Below, piece by piece: positions 47,540 to 59,315 of a stretch of 64,000 nt of DNA. A program made the translations under genes and the position numbers. Positions within the stretch are counted from its first letter, which is position 1. Every line of letters begins with the position of its first letter. The stretch is taken from assembly GCA_037953625.1 (NCBI GenBank), contig CM075655.1:20478001-20542000 (forward strand). The letters are read 5' to 3'. The notes below the pieces were generated by a model. The model saw only the letters and a list, made by a program, of their open reading frames with translations. It had not been told where the DNA came from and made no database searches. Source of the DNA: Crotalaria pallida. Lineage: Eukaryota; Streptophyta; Magnoliopsida; Fabales; Fabaceae.

Positions 47540-48310
47540 ATCAGTAAAATCACTTTTTCTTTTAGCTTTTTAAATCATGAAAACCTTTTCAAAAAATAAT
47601 ATATCTTTTAGAACTTTATTATCACCTCTCAAAAATAAATTCCAAAACTTAATTACTCAAAAACTCATCTCCAACTATCTTATAACAACTACCATTTGCA
47701 GATAAATTATACAGCATGAGTTAAAATCATTTGTTTTTGATGCAACACTTATATCAATTTAAGCAGTAAAGAATTTGTTCTAAAAATCACAAAAGCATAT
47801 CAAAAGCATACTCAATGCATATACAACATAAACTCATATATTCCTAAACTCAAAATAATTTCTAAAGTTGATGCAACTTATTTACAGACTCTAGACAGTA
47901 TATAAAAATCACATTTAAAGCATCAGTACACATGTATCATTCATCTAAACTCCTAACACATAAAATCACATATTTTACCACATTAGAACAATTTCTAAGA
48001 TTGATGCAATCAAATTAAAAATTCTTGGACAACATAAACTCTAAATCTTAAGAATCACTTTTCTCTTAAACTGTTAATCCAAAAATAGTGTCACTTTTTC
48101 CTATAGCTTAATTACAAGTTCTATTATAAAAATAACATAAAGTTTGATTTAATTAAAGAATTTAAGCTTGTTGGACAGCCACATCAAAACAAGTTGCATT
48201 CATTCAAAAATCAATATTCTACATGTTCTAACACTCATACCCAAAAGCTTATAATCCACAACTCAAAAATATACTTAACTTAGAAAAATAGTCACATTTT
48301 CTAAATGACT

Positions 48311-48577
48311 ATATGTCAGATTAGTCCCTGACTTTGTAAGCGTAGGTCAAGTTAGTCCCTGACTTTATCGAAATAGGAATTTAGTCCTTGAGATAGGAGA
48401 ACGTCGATCAAGTTAGTCCCTGCCGTCACTATCGCAGGGATGTATTTGCTTTAAAATGGGATAAAGATAGGGACGTATGTGAATTAAAATGAAATCTCAG
48501 AGACTAAATTGCTATTTCGATAAAGTCAGGGACTAACTTGACCGACGCTTACAAAGTCAGGGACTAATCTGACATAT
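48311..48577. mobile_element. Foldback MITE, about 267 bp
   Basis: The terminal inverted repeats begin ATATGTCAGATTAGTCCCTG and extend over about 65 bp with few mismatches (through TAGTCCCTGACTTTATCGAA). The centre is a short GC-rich segment near 48425. The target duplication is not clear, so the superfamily is left open. No ORF. Confidence 0.8.
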
Positions 48578-50643
48578 TACTCTTTTCTAAATTACATCAA
48601 ATCTGGACAGCAATATCATTTTTCAGAAATTAATAGTTTTATTCATTTTAAAACTTATATTTTTATACTATACATTATACTAGACACATATACAGATAAA
48701 CACATCACAAATACGCATAAAAAAAAATTTAAATCACAAGCCCTATCAAAATATTTTTTTTTTCAGAATTAAAATAAATTTTTCAGAATCATTTTTTTTC
48801 ACCAAAAATCATTCATTCAATTATTATTTCATGAAACCACATCAAAGAATTAAGGTACAAACATCATATAATCACATAGGCACTTTAGAAAAATCAAAAT
48901 AATACTCCTATTCAATCATATACTACTTCGGCCAAAATAAATAAAATAAAATAGTAACCAAATTATTTTTCACATATACACATATTTAATCATCATAATC
49001 AATTAATCATATACAATTTACAACTAACAATGAATCAATCATGCATATAAACATCAAACAATTATAAAATTTTTCTTTCGAAATCATATAGGCCTCACGG
49101 CCAACTCTGAAAATAAAATAATTTTCAGAATAATTTCTAAATAAAATTTTGTTTATTCATCAAATGATTATTCTTTTTAAGAATTCATGATAAAATATCA
49201 AACATCCATCATTCTAAATTTCCAAAAATCATTTAAACAAGTCCATATGACACAAATCAAATTTTTCACTTCCTTATTTTATCCTCATATATTCGGCCAT
49301 CTTAAGGAATAAAAAGGGGAAAACTTTGTTTCTTTAAACCTCTTTATAAGTCCCTTTTAAATCCTTATTCACATGACCATAAACAAAATAAAAATTTCTC
49401 AAATACTTAAAATAAATTTTTAAATCTGCATATGAGTGTTCTTGAATAAGAACATAAACTATAAACATAAAGATTTATTGTTTGTTCATAAAAATCCAAA
49501 AGAAAAGCTTAAAACAAAGTAAAAAATAATAGATTTTAAGCTCATAAAAATAGCTTTCTCCTTTTCAATGAAAAATGAAAAAGACTTCTCTGATATTCCT
49601 CTCTTCCTCACGCCCCCTTCTTCTAGTTGCTAGGATTCTTCAATTTTTTTCTCTTAGATTTTGGTTGAGTGTAAGAGTAACTAAGGCTTTGGAAGGCTCT
49701 TATTTATAGGATAAAAATTTAGGTCTACCCTTCCCCATCTAATTGATACACACAGCCAAGAGGGAGTAATTTAGTTCTAGGAGTTTGTTTTTGGCACTTA
49801 ATGATGGTCTAGGAAATTCCCCTTCAATTATTCCTAGTCTACAAGTTCCATGCACTCCTTAATTCCCAAAATAAGCACATGATGAAAATCAGAATACTTC
49901 CCCTTTTTCTTCTTGGTTTTGGACGGTGCACTCATGTACAGGAGGCAGGGAGAAAAAATTTGCATTCAACTTGATTTAAGTCACCACACATTCAACTAAT
50001 CACATAATTTCTTCTAAATTAAAATTCAAACAAAAATAAATAATAATTTTGGACGGTGGTCCAATAGAAATTTTCAGAAATTTATTTTTATTTTTAAAAT
50101 AAAATATACCTAAGTCAAAAAGTCATTAATTGCTCTTAAATCACATTTTTCAAGTTGTAAAACATAGAACTCGTACTATACTGTATCAGAGATAAAAATT
50201 AGAAAACTCCAGAAATAAATCCAAAACTTTGCAATTATCATAATCTACATTTCGATACGATCGTTTTGACATATAATTTGTAATTTTTGGACTTACGGTT
50301 AAAAAGATATGAATTTTTGAAGTTATAACACTATAACCCTTCAAAAATCCTTTTCATTTTCCAAACTTAAATCAAATAACATTTTGATAATAAAATACTA
50401 TACTTAATAAATATTTTCATGCCAAAATTATATTTAGAATTATTCAAGAAAAATATTTTATTACATACCTATATTTCACTTATCTATATATATATACACA
50501 CACATACACATAAATAATTAAATTCCAATACTTTTACAAAGAAATCAAAGTACCACAAATCATTATTCAATAAATTAATTATATTAAAAATAAAAAATTG
50601 TAATACAAATAAATTGGGTCTAAATTGGGGGTCTCACAACCGG

Positions 50644-51178
50644 CAAGTATACCGGATCGATAAGTAATATAGTAAATAAGACCAGATATCGTCCATCAGG
50701 GATTGCAAATTGTTCAATTAATTTTCACCAAAGAGTAGTTAAAAGCAAAATCTATAAGTTTGTAACTATAATTACGATTGATTTGAACTAAAAACAGAAA
50801 ATAAATTAAAAACAGAAATTAAATAGAAGTTGTGAGCAATTTGAGAAAGATGTTAGGAACATATTTTCATTGTATGACGTTGTTTATTTATCATGAATCT
50901 CTGTTTTTCCGTAAATCAAGAACAAATTCCTAAGGTAGTAACTACTAGAGTCCTTTTATGCAATTACTGTTTATTATTCAATTTGATAACACTTAATCCC
51001 TTAAATAATTAAACCATTGAATAACCATTAATTAGAACAGTGGAATTTATAACAAGTTATATAATTACCCAAAAGCATCCCTACAAGTTGAATAATTACA
51101 TTGTTTGATTGAAAGGCCTATTCTAATTCCTAATCTCTTAATTGAAGAATTAGAGATCCAAAACATAGATTAGCTACT
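50644..51178 (-). repeat. Athila solo LTR, middle piece
   Basis: It continues the LTR after the 34-kb insertion, matching 4478-5010 closely. It is followed at 51179 by the next solo LTR. Confidence 0.88.
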
Positions 51179-53553
51179 TGTAACATCCTCAATTTTCGAT
51201 TCCGTTTAGAAGTGTTGATTCGCATTAGTATTATAAGTGTTTAGAATTAGAATTTAGCTAAGTGTAGGATGGAATGAGTTTAGAATAGGTTAGATTGTGT
51301 TTAGAGTGTAGACTTTAGTGTTTAGCTAAGTTAATTTGGGTTGTGGTTGCCTAAGAGTCTTAGAAGTGTGTGAGAAAGCCAATTTTCAATGAATTAATCG
51401 ATTAGTGAGAGCCTTAATCGATTAAATTTTAAACCACTTTCAGCCACTACTCGATTAAGGAGTGACTTAATCGATTAATTTTTGGTGCACTTTCTGGCAC
51501 TAATCGATTAATGGCTTTGCTAATAGATTAAGGGCTGAGTTAATCGATTAACCCCTGTGTTTAAGTCATAAACACGTTTTTCCAAATTCATTTCTCAGTG
51601 AACCTTCTCTCTCTTATACTCGAGCTTCTCTTGGTTGTTCCTCTAGGGCTTTCAATTTCTACTCATAATCTTCAAAGTTTTATCAAATTAAAACCCCAAA
51701 TCAAATACCCATCATCCCTACACTAATTCCCTGCCCTTTAATCTTTCAATTTCTACCTCTCTTCACTTTCCCCAAATCACCCACAAACCCCAACTATGTG
51801 CAAACCTTGGTTTGAAGTCTTCTAATTATCAAGGAGCTTGGAGAAGGGCTTAGGGTCAAGAACTAAGGAGCTACGAGTTTGGATTTGGGGCTTTCTCTAG
51901 CTATTGGGAGGTTCTCCTCTACCCTCCAAGAGGTAAGGGGGTTTAGCTTGGGTTTAGCTTAGGGGAAGTGTTAGAAACTAATAATTGGAACTTAATTAGG
52001 TTTGTTTAAATGTTTGGTTGTGATTAGGATCAAGAGAAACTAGTTAGGCTAGAAAACCCTAAGTGTTGGTAGACTATGTATGTAATTGATTATGTATAAT
52101 GTTTTAATCCATGGGTAATTAATAATTGTTGCTTTTATAAATGTTGTGTGATGTTTGCTAATTATGGACTTAAGGTATTATTAATTATGCATAACCTAGG
52201 GATAAGTAATTTCCAATTGAGTGGAGCCACCCTAAAAATATTTTTGTTAGAAACTAGTAAAGGGCTTCAATCTCAATTGGAAGGTACTTAATTGTGAATC
52301 ATGCATGGTGAAAAGGGGATGTTAGGAGTCGAGGAAAAACACACGTCTTTTGATTGATGAGGACAAAAGTAATTTGTTAGAATTATTATAGAGAACCTCG
52401 ATCTTGCACAGGACATGGGTTTGATTCCCGTGTTGCGGATTGGTTCTATGCAAACTATAATTATTCTAATTACTTTGGTTCCTTTTGGCCAGTCGAGGGC
52501 GATTTCTGCTAAAGCCAATTTGGGCGAATCAATCCAAATTGTATGACGAACCCTAAAGGGGTGAAGTACTGTGCAAGCTAGCATGACGAACCCTAGAGGG
52601 GTGAAGTGCATTAGGTTGAGAAATGCTTACTCCTGGTCGGTTTTTCCCCAGAGTGGAGGGTGTATGTGAGAATATGAAATTGTTGAAGTAAAGTGTTAAA
52701 GTGTAAAATGAAAGTGAAAGTGTTAAAGTGTAAAATGAAAGTGAAAGTGTGGAAAAAGTTTGCATAAATGGGTTAGTACATTTAAATCCGATCAAATTAA
52801 TTAAGTGAAATAAAATGGAATATATTGTGTAATATCGGATTTGTGAACTAAGTCATTCAAAGTGTGACGTGCATAGCATAACATGTGAATCTATACTGCA
52901 TTATTATACTGTGAGTGTGCATTACTTTATATTAATTATCTCCAATATTAGCATTATTTCTTAAAGTGATTGATTATATGTTTATGCCTAGTTAAGTCTT
53001 ATTATTATTTTCTAATATTTTCTTTAATCTAAATTTGAGTTACTCACCCCATACATGTTGATATTTTAGGTACGCATTCCGAGGATCCACCGACTGTTCC
53101 CTCTGCCGAGGACCACTACGCTCCTCCTGATGGAGTGTAGTTGCATTTAGCATGCATTGAACTTTCCTTACTATGTAGTTCCTTATTTTGATGCTCACTC
53201 TCTTGCTATCATTTTGATGTACATATTTCTATGATATGTAAAGGTTGTGAGGATGACGAATCATCCGCTCTTTTGATGTAAATTCTAGTTTCTTAAATCA
53301 CAACCTCTTTTGGATTGTATGTAGACTTTTGTGGACTTGTAAAACAATTGCTTTCATGATGATGATAATATCTTATGCTAGTGAGCATAAGTAATGAAGT
53401 AATGTTTAATTATGAATTTCTGGATTCTGACAGGTTATATATATAGATTATAGTATTGGGAAAGGTCCGAATTATAGACGAAACCTTGCAAAAAATTTTC
53501 TTAATCTTTATAATTGCATTAAAATTTATTAAAATAAAAATAGGGATGTTACA
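51179..53553 (+). mobile_element. Solo LTR, 2.4 kb
   Basis: It runs TGTAACATCCTCAATTTTCG to ATAGGGATGTTACA with target duplication CTACT (51174-51178 and 53554-53558). It is of the TGTAACATCC type but does not look alike in sequence to the giant LTRs. It includes an AATCGATTA cluster (51394-51550), an MITE-free AT-rich body and a 24-bp duplication (GTGTTAAAGTGTAAAATGAAA, 52690 and 52723). Confidence 0.9.
51394..51551 (+). repeat. Cluster of TTAATCGATTAA palindromes
   Basis: Five good copies of AATCGATTA (about 51396, 51415, 51469, 51502, 51542) and two degenerate ones (ACTCGATTAAGG near 51449, TAATAGATTAAG near 51521) lie in 160 bp. The perfect core is a palindrome. The role is unknown; binding sites for homeodomain-like proteins or a duplicated LTR enhancer are possible. 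Confidence 0.75.
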
Positions 53554-53558
53554 CTACT

Positions 53559-54278
53559 TCTATGCATAACAGTGAAAATACAATCAAACACTTGATTTAG
53601 AAACGGAAAAACATCAATTCATGAAATCAATAAACTAATCCATACAAATTCACCAATTCCTAACACTAGGGTTTTAGTTACACATTGAGAAAATAAGAAC
53701 AAAAGCAATAGAAGAATACATGATTACCATGGAAAAGCCTTGGATCTTCCAATCCTTGATCTTCTCCTCTTCTAAAACTCTCTAAAATTATGTAATCTCC
53801 CTCTCCAAAATTAAAACTGCCTAACCTAGTTCTAAAACCTATATTTAAAAGCTAAAACGAAATCCTAATCAAACCCCTCAGAAAATCAGCAAAACAGGCC
53901 CAATTCGGGTTCCTACGACACGCGCGCAGGCCTGGCGCGCCAGGCATCTGATTGTGTATTTTCTCGCTGCAAGCACGCCTGGGCACGGCCTCCATGTGCC
54001 TGGGCGTGCAACTGACTTCCGACTCCGTTTCGCTCCATTCTTGCGCCATTTTCAAGGTTCTTTCGCCCTCTTTTTATCTCCATAAATATTTTCTTCAATT
54101 CAGCTCCGAAAGTACCTGAAACATACCCAAAATGGATCAAAATGTTCAAAGGATTCTAAATTACCTAACTTCCTAAAAACTATACAAAAAGTCCTAAATT
54201 TACAAGAGAAATAAGCCAAATCCACAGTAAAAGGAAGTCTAAATCATACTCAAAACATCATATATTAGACCCAAATCA
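53559..54278 (-). repeat. Athila solo LTR, last piece
   Basis: It matches 5030-5480 plus 11404-11678. The end CCCAAATCA is followed by the CTCAC target copy and resumed Copia codons. Confidence 0.88.
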
Positions 54279-54956
54279 CTCACCTTCTTTCTTGGTTTGC
54301 AAATCAAGCAATTGGATAGTGGAATCTTCATTCATCAAGGGAAATATTTGAAAGAGTTGCTCAAGGGTTTTGGGATGGAATCTTGCAAAGAAGCTTCAAC
54401 ACTTATGAGTGTCACACGCTATCTAGATAAAGATGAAAAAGGTAAATCCATAGAGGTAACCAAGTATCATGGTATGATAAGTAGCTTATTATATTTAACT
54501 GCTTGCCGTCTCGATATTTTGTTTAGTGTGTGCATGTGTGCGAGATTTCAAGCTTCACCTAGGGAAAGTTATTTAACTTGTAAAACGCACAATGAAATAT
54601 TTAAAGGGCACTATGAATATGGGCTTATGGTACCCAAAAGATGCGAGTCTAAGTTTAATTGTGTATTCGGACTCCGACTTTGCCGGTTGTAAAGTTGAAA
54701 GAAAGAGTACTAGTGGAACCTGCCATTTAATTGGAAGTTCCCTTGTCTCATGATTTTGTGTAGCTTTATCAACCGTTGAAGTCGAGTATATTGGGGTCGG
54801 AAGTTGTTGTGCTCAAATCTTATGGATGAAACAACAACTTACGGATTTTGGATTAACTTTGAAAAATATTCTTGTTAAATGTGATAACACTAGCGCAATT
54901 AATTTTACCAAAAACCCAATTATGCATTCTCGCACAAAACATATTGAAATAGAACC

Positions 54957-54957
<1 letters not shown>
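54279..54957 (+). pseudogene. SIRE-type Copia RT end and RNase H, fragment C
   Basis: It resumes fragment B: TFFLGLQIKQLDSGIFIHQ, then YLKELLKGFGM and KYHGMISSLLYLTACRLDIL, the thumb and connection of Copia RT. RNase H follows in shifted frames: DSDFAGCKVERKSTSGTCHL (about 54670), a stop after SSLVS, then ALSTVEVEYIGV, DNTSAINFTKNP and HSRTKHIEIE (54950). A frameshift near 54650 and a stop near 54750 make it non-functional. It ends where a TA microsatellite starts. Confidence 0.88.

Positions 54958-54990
<33 letters not shown>
54958..54990. repeat. (TA)n microsatellite
   Basis: About 30 bp of TA repeats within a direct repeat whose second copy (55186-55250) has only a short TATATAT. Confidence 0.85.
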
Positions 54991-55044
54991 ATCAAACAGT
55001 TTAATATTAAAAAATGACAACAAACAGTTTATTGATAGGACATT

Positions 55045-55179
55045 TAGTATCCATAGGCAATGCAGTATTGGAATCATCACTGTATATCTTCACAAAATAA
55101 TCTTGGAGTATACCAGCAATACTGCATTAATTATGGATATACAGTGATGATTCCAATACCGCATTGCCTATGGATACTA
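55045..55179. other. Long hairpin, 44-bp arms, one mismatch
   Basis: The left arm (55045-55088, TAGTATCCATAGGCAATGCA…) and the right arm (55136-55179) are reverse complements with one mismatch; the loop is 47 nt. The hairpin is framed by direct repeats of about 65 bp (54947-55035 without the TA run, and 55186-55248, containing AATCAAACAGTTTAATATTA). It may be a MITE remnant or a foldback transcript source. Confidence 0.85.
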
Positions 55180-55255
55180 AAAGTCAAATAGAACCATTAT
55201 ATATTTAATCAAACAGTTTAATATTAAAAAATGACAACAAACAGTTTATTGGTGA

Positions 55256-55836
55256 GGACTCGCTTGAGAGAACTCAAGGAATTAAAAGAAATTGTACTGT
55301 GATTGCCATGAGAGAGTGACCACTGAGTGTGAAATTATTAGGATTCGATTTTTTTATTACACGGTTTTTTTATTTATTTAAATGTTAGGATATAGAGTGA
55401 AAGAAATTATATTTTTATTTTTAATTATAATATTATATATATATTAAATTTTTACTCATTGATAAAATATAATATAAAAAATATTTTTAAATTTAAAAAT
55501 AGGTCGGCCCAATGAGTCTAATTTGCTTTTTATAAAGTTTGGGCCCGACTTATTTATTTAGATATATAGACTTTTTAAAATGTTTGAACTTGACTTTTTA
55601 TTAAATTTGAATCAGCCTGTAATTGAGTTGAGTCAAACCAAGCTTTAAGTGAGCTGAACCATTGACCCCATAAGTCGGTCTGACTTGTTCTCACCCCTAA
55701 CCACAAGTTATATGGATCTGAAATGATTTAACGCTTTAATGAAATTGAAGTACTTTTTCCGATTTTATTTATAAGTCACATTTTAAAAGATTTTTTTTGT
55801 CATATTAAATTATTTTGTATTTTTTATGAGACATTT
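55256..55836. other. AT-rich intergenic stretch
   Basis: No ORF, inverted repeat or gene fragment could be supported here. A (TA)-rich patch lies near 55430. Confidence 0.5.
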
Positions 55837-57278
55837 TGATGCAAGGCAGTCCCAGGACCCTAAGAACTTAAACAACTTTCCATTTGATCCAGGATCATGC
55901 TATGCTGAGGAATCCTTTTCTCTTTCAATTGAGGAAAAAGGAGGAAGATTTAATTAAGTTTTTAACTTTCTTTAAATGAGTTGTAATAAGAGCCTAAGTT
56001 TCTGCTCATTTTTAGTTTGAACTTTTAAGATTTGTTTTATGTTTAGTCAGTTTGTAATAGTTAAGTACAGGATAGGCCAACCATGAAGGATTCAAGTGCA
56101 AGAGAATATTCAAGATCAATCATGTTCTTTCAAGAAAGAGCTTGAAGGTTGTCTTTTGATTCTCCTCTTGCCACACGTTTTTTGAAGATAAGAAGCAAGG
56201 AACAAATGCCATTCAATAAGGAAATCAAGAGCAAGTCATCATGAGGATGGTGGTTACAATTTGATAATAAAAGTAACCTTAATGGGTGGTTACAAATGTA
56301 TTTTTGAAGCATTGAATGATGTCAGTTACAAATTGATGACCATCATCAATACAATCATCAAGGCCATCAATGGAGCATTTAAGGGTTGTGGTTACACTTT
56401 CATGGCCACTCATTAGTAATAATAAGGAGGAGTTATAGCTATTAAATGAGAATTCAATGAATTCCTCAATTAAGAGCTACGGCCATTCAATGCAAAAGGA
56501 GTTACACTTTGCAACAACAATTCATGTGGCCATCATGATCATTAAGGGAGCAAGAGGGAAGTTACAAAAGAGGCCATAAAGAATTCAGCCAATCATTGAT
56601 GAGGGAGGGTTATAAACTAAATCTCCATCATGATGGAGTTAATGCTAGAGGTTACACAAATAAAGGGTCAAGATGATAGTCATCTACACGGCTAAGGATG
56701 CAAGAATCAAAGAATCATCATCATGGCAAGATAACCTCACGGCCAAGATTCAAAGAGTGTTAAGACATGGTTTTAATTCCTCATCATTTGCATTGAATTA
56801 TGTAACCCCCATCTCCATAGTTAAGTGTAGTTATGATAGACTTTATTTTGTAACTCCCAACCTTATTCATTGCTTTATTGTACGGCCAAGACTTTGGCTT
56901 GGAATTGGTGTTTGTTTTCTCCTATATAAGGAGCTTCACTTGATGGAATAAAATAGTTTTTGAACTTGTGTGAAAATCGTGACTTAGTTCACAATTCCAA
57001 GAGAGTGATTCTCTTACTTTTGGTTGTGAGAAGGGAATTCAACTTGTGAGATGCAAGCTGAGTTTGACCAAAGGCTTATCCCTTGATCCTTCAAGAGTGG
57101 CGCCTCCTTCATTATCCTTCTTCTTTGTTTTCATTTTCATTCTTACCTTTCAAAACATAATCTATTTGAAAGAGTTTCTAAGAATTGAACAAGAAACAAA
57201 CACCCTAGTGATCATTGAGTCCATTTAATTCAAGAACATCCATATTGGAATCATAGGTCCAATTCCTTGGGTGTATCA
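55837..57278 (+). mobile_element. Solo LTR, 1.44 kb
   Basis: It begins TGATGCAAGGCAG, ends GGGTGTATCA, and is flanked by CATTT (55832-55836 and 57279-57283). The body has repeated words such as GGTTACA and GGCCATCA. A TATA-like CTATATAAGGAGC (about 56921) and AATAAA (about 56947) lie near the 3' end, in the order expected for U3-R of a + oriented LTR. No coding capacity is credible. Confidence 0.78.
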
Positions 57279-57514
57279 CATTTATTGTTTTTTTTGTTGC
57301 ATCAGATGTTTTTATTTTATTTATTTACCCTTTATTCATTAATGTGAAACAATACATTTACGAAATTTTCAATCCAAATTAAAAAATAAAATTGTAATAT
57401 TAAAATACATCTTCAAAGTTTCATAAAATATTTGTACCAAAAAAAAGTTTCATAAAATATAAGTACCCTCCATATGGTTTAATATAATCTATTTTATAAA
57501 ATGGATTAAAAAAA

Positions 57515-57690
57515 GAGAAAATAGTTTATACGCTGATAGTATAAATGTTTTTTACACTGTCAGCATATCATCAATCATATAATGGTTTATGATTATTGAC
57601 TTCTAAATAAAAATAATGCAAATGAATGATAGATAATGTATAGATAACGTAAAAAAAGTTACATCGTCAATGCACACATATTAAGCTCCT
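57515..57690. mobile_element. Possible MITE
   Basis: A segment starting near TTATACGCTGATAGTATAAA with an inner ACACTGTCAGC and ending near AACGTAAAAAAAGTTAC resembles a short non-autonomous element common in dicots. The terminal repeats are imperfect and I could not fix the ends. Confidence 0.35.
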
Positions 57691-58204
57691 AAAAAAATGT
57701 AAACCAAATCATAATCAATTTTCTCAGTGGTAAAACCGATCCGGAGCGTAATAGCCAACCTGGAATACCTGGTTGGCGTATATTGGCGTATGCCGTGTAT
57801 ATTCCAAGAGATGGTGCTTATAATTATTCATTTCGTTCAAATTTAACTGTAATTTTAGAAATTTCACACACATTAACAAAATTATTTAATATTTCAAGTT
57901 TAAAAAGAATTATTAGAGTAACTTTACTGTAATATCCTTAAAGTACATTAATTATCAACCATTTCACATATTTCAACATATTAAATGCAAGGTTAAAGTT
58001 GAAAAAAATCAATTAATACATCATCGAATTCCTAAAGCGACAAATAATTTGCAAGGTTAAAGTTTGATAATTGGTTGATGTGTTAGACAAACTATTAAAT
58101 GCACGTCTTCTTAATTTTTTGACTTTTGAATTTTTTAACTATCCTTATAAAACGGAGGAAGTATGATATTTTCTCCAAAGATAAACAAATTTAATTATTT
58201 TGTT

Positions 58205-58524
58205 AATACATACTTCCTCTGTCCCATAAGTTATAATCATTTGAAGATTTTTTGTGTCCCATAAGTCATGATCATTTAGAAATCCAAGACTCATATATAC
58301 TCTTTTTTTCCTAACATACTCTTATGGATTGCATTCTCTTTTTCATCACTCATTTCTTCATCTCTCTTCAATATAATCTTCATACATTTATTATTACTTT
58401 TTCTCTTTTTATTAAATGAGGGTAATTTAGTCAAATTATACTAAATTCTTACATCATTTACTCATTTCTTAATTTGTGTGAAATCTCCAAAAGATCATAA
58501 CTTATGGGACGAAGGGATTATTTA
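58205..58524. mobile_element. Stowaway-like (Tc1/mariner) MITE
   Basis: The terminal repeats ATACTTCCTCTGTCCCATAA and ATAATCCCTTCGTCCCATAA (the second read on the minus strand) carry the CTCCCTCCGTCCCATA-type sequence of these elements. Flanking TA is consistent. About 315 bp, non-coding. Confidence 0.72.
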
Positions 58525-58670
58525 AGGAAAATGGTAACAAATGTCCTAAGATACTAAAAGTGGTTTATTGTTTATAGAAAGATGTGATTTTTGAAGTTTT
58601 CGAGAGAGCGGTTAATTCTAGTAAACTTAACAAATGTCCTTATGGCACTTGTTAACCAGACCCATTATTT

Positions 58671-59315
58671 AATACGATTAAATATACTCCCTTTGTTCCT
58701 ATTTATAGGGTAAACTTAACCATATCACACGGATCAAGGAGGGTAGTTAGGTTTCTTGAAACTTTAAAAAAAATACTTCGACATTACAATCTCACCCTCT
58801 CAACTTGCATTGGAAATTTCACAATGTATTACTTCACATTAATGAGCAAAGGACAAATAAGAGAAAATAACAATAAATGGCTCCTAGAAAATACAAAGTA
58901 ACTTATGAATAAGACCAAAAGATCCTGGTAGAATGTGACTTATAAACATAACATGAGTAAATATCTTTCATCAACTATAAAAAGAGTAATATTGAATACG
59001 ATTAAATATACTCCCATTGGTCCTATTTATACGGTAAACTTAACCATATCACACGGATCAAGGAGGGTAGTTAGGTTTCTTGAAACTTTAAAAAAAATAC
59101 TTCGACATTACAATCTCACCCTCTCAACTTGCATTGAAAATTTCACAATGTATTACTTCACATTAATGATCAAAAGACAAATAAAAGAAAATAACAATAA
59201 ATGTCTCTTATAAAATACACAGTAACTTATGAATAAGACCAAAACATCATTGTAGAATGTGACTTATAAATAAAAGAAAGAGTAAATATCTTTCAACAAC
59301 TATGAAAAGAGTAAT
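58671..59315. repeat. 324-bp tandem duplication
   Basis: The unit starting AATACGATTAAATATACTCC occurs at 58671-58994 and 58995-59315 with roughly 5-8 % difference by eye. Each contains a MITE-like TACTCCC(A/T)TTGTTCCTATTTAT motif. A 92-codon frame in the second copy is not supported. Confidence 0.85.

Larger units (their letters stand above)
16585..50638 (-). mobile_element. Giant solo LTR carrying three nested insertions
   Basis: The termini are TGTAACACCCCAATTTGG at 16585 and AAATTGGGGGTCTCACA at 50638, flanked by the duplication ACCGG (16580-16584 and 50639-50643). Own sequence is 16585-17118, 20552-21648, 34102-34386 and 47058-50638, about 5.5 kb joined. It is collinear with the LTRs at 34387-47052: shared landmarks include GAGAGTAAGCGATCCGAACG (about 20712), an AAGGGGGCGACAG-type segment (about 21280) and GATCTTTGAGATGAT near 47088. 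No primer site or coding region belongs to it, so it is a solo LTR of the same broad family, in the same orientation. Confidence 0.8.
16571..54278 (-). mobile_element. Athila solo LTR in Copia, split by two insertions
   Basis: The LTR pieces are 16571-16584, 50644-51178 and 53559-54278, about 1.27 kb joined, running TGTTGGACTACC to CCCAAATCA on the + strand. Copia codons stop on the left at CTCAT and resume on the right at CTCAC, a 5-bp target duplication with one change. The interruptions are the 34-kb insertion at 16585-50638 and the solo LTR at 51179-53553. No Athila internal sequence is present, so this is a solo LTR. Confidence 0.88.

Noticed and set aside
52385..52450. tRNA gene suggested by GGGTTTGATTCCCG
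   Set aside because: No A box or cloverleaf pairing nearby; part of a solo LTR.
56130..57228. Several 60-92-codon frames in the 1.44-kb solo LTR
   Set aside because: No shared frame, no domain, and they lie inside an LTR with clear ends and target duplication.
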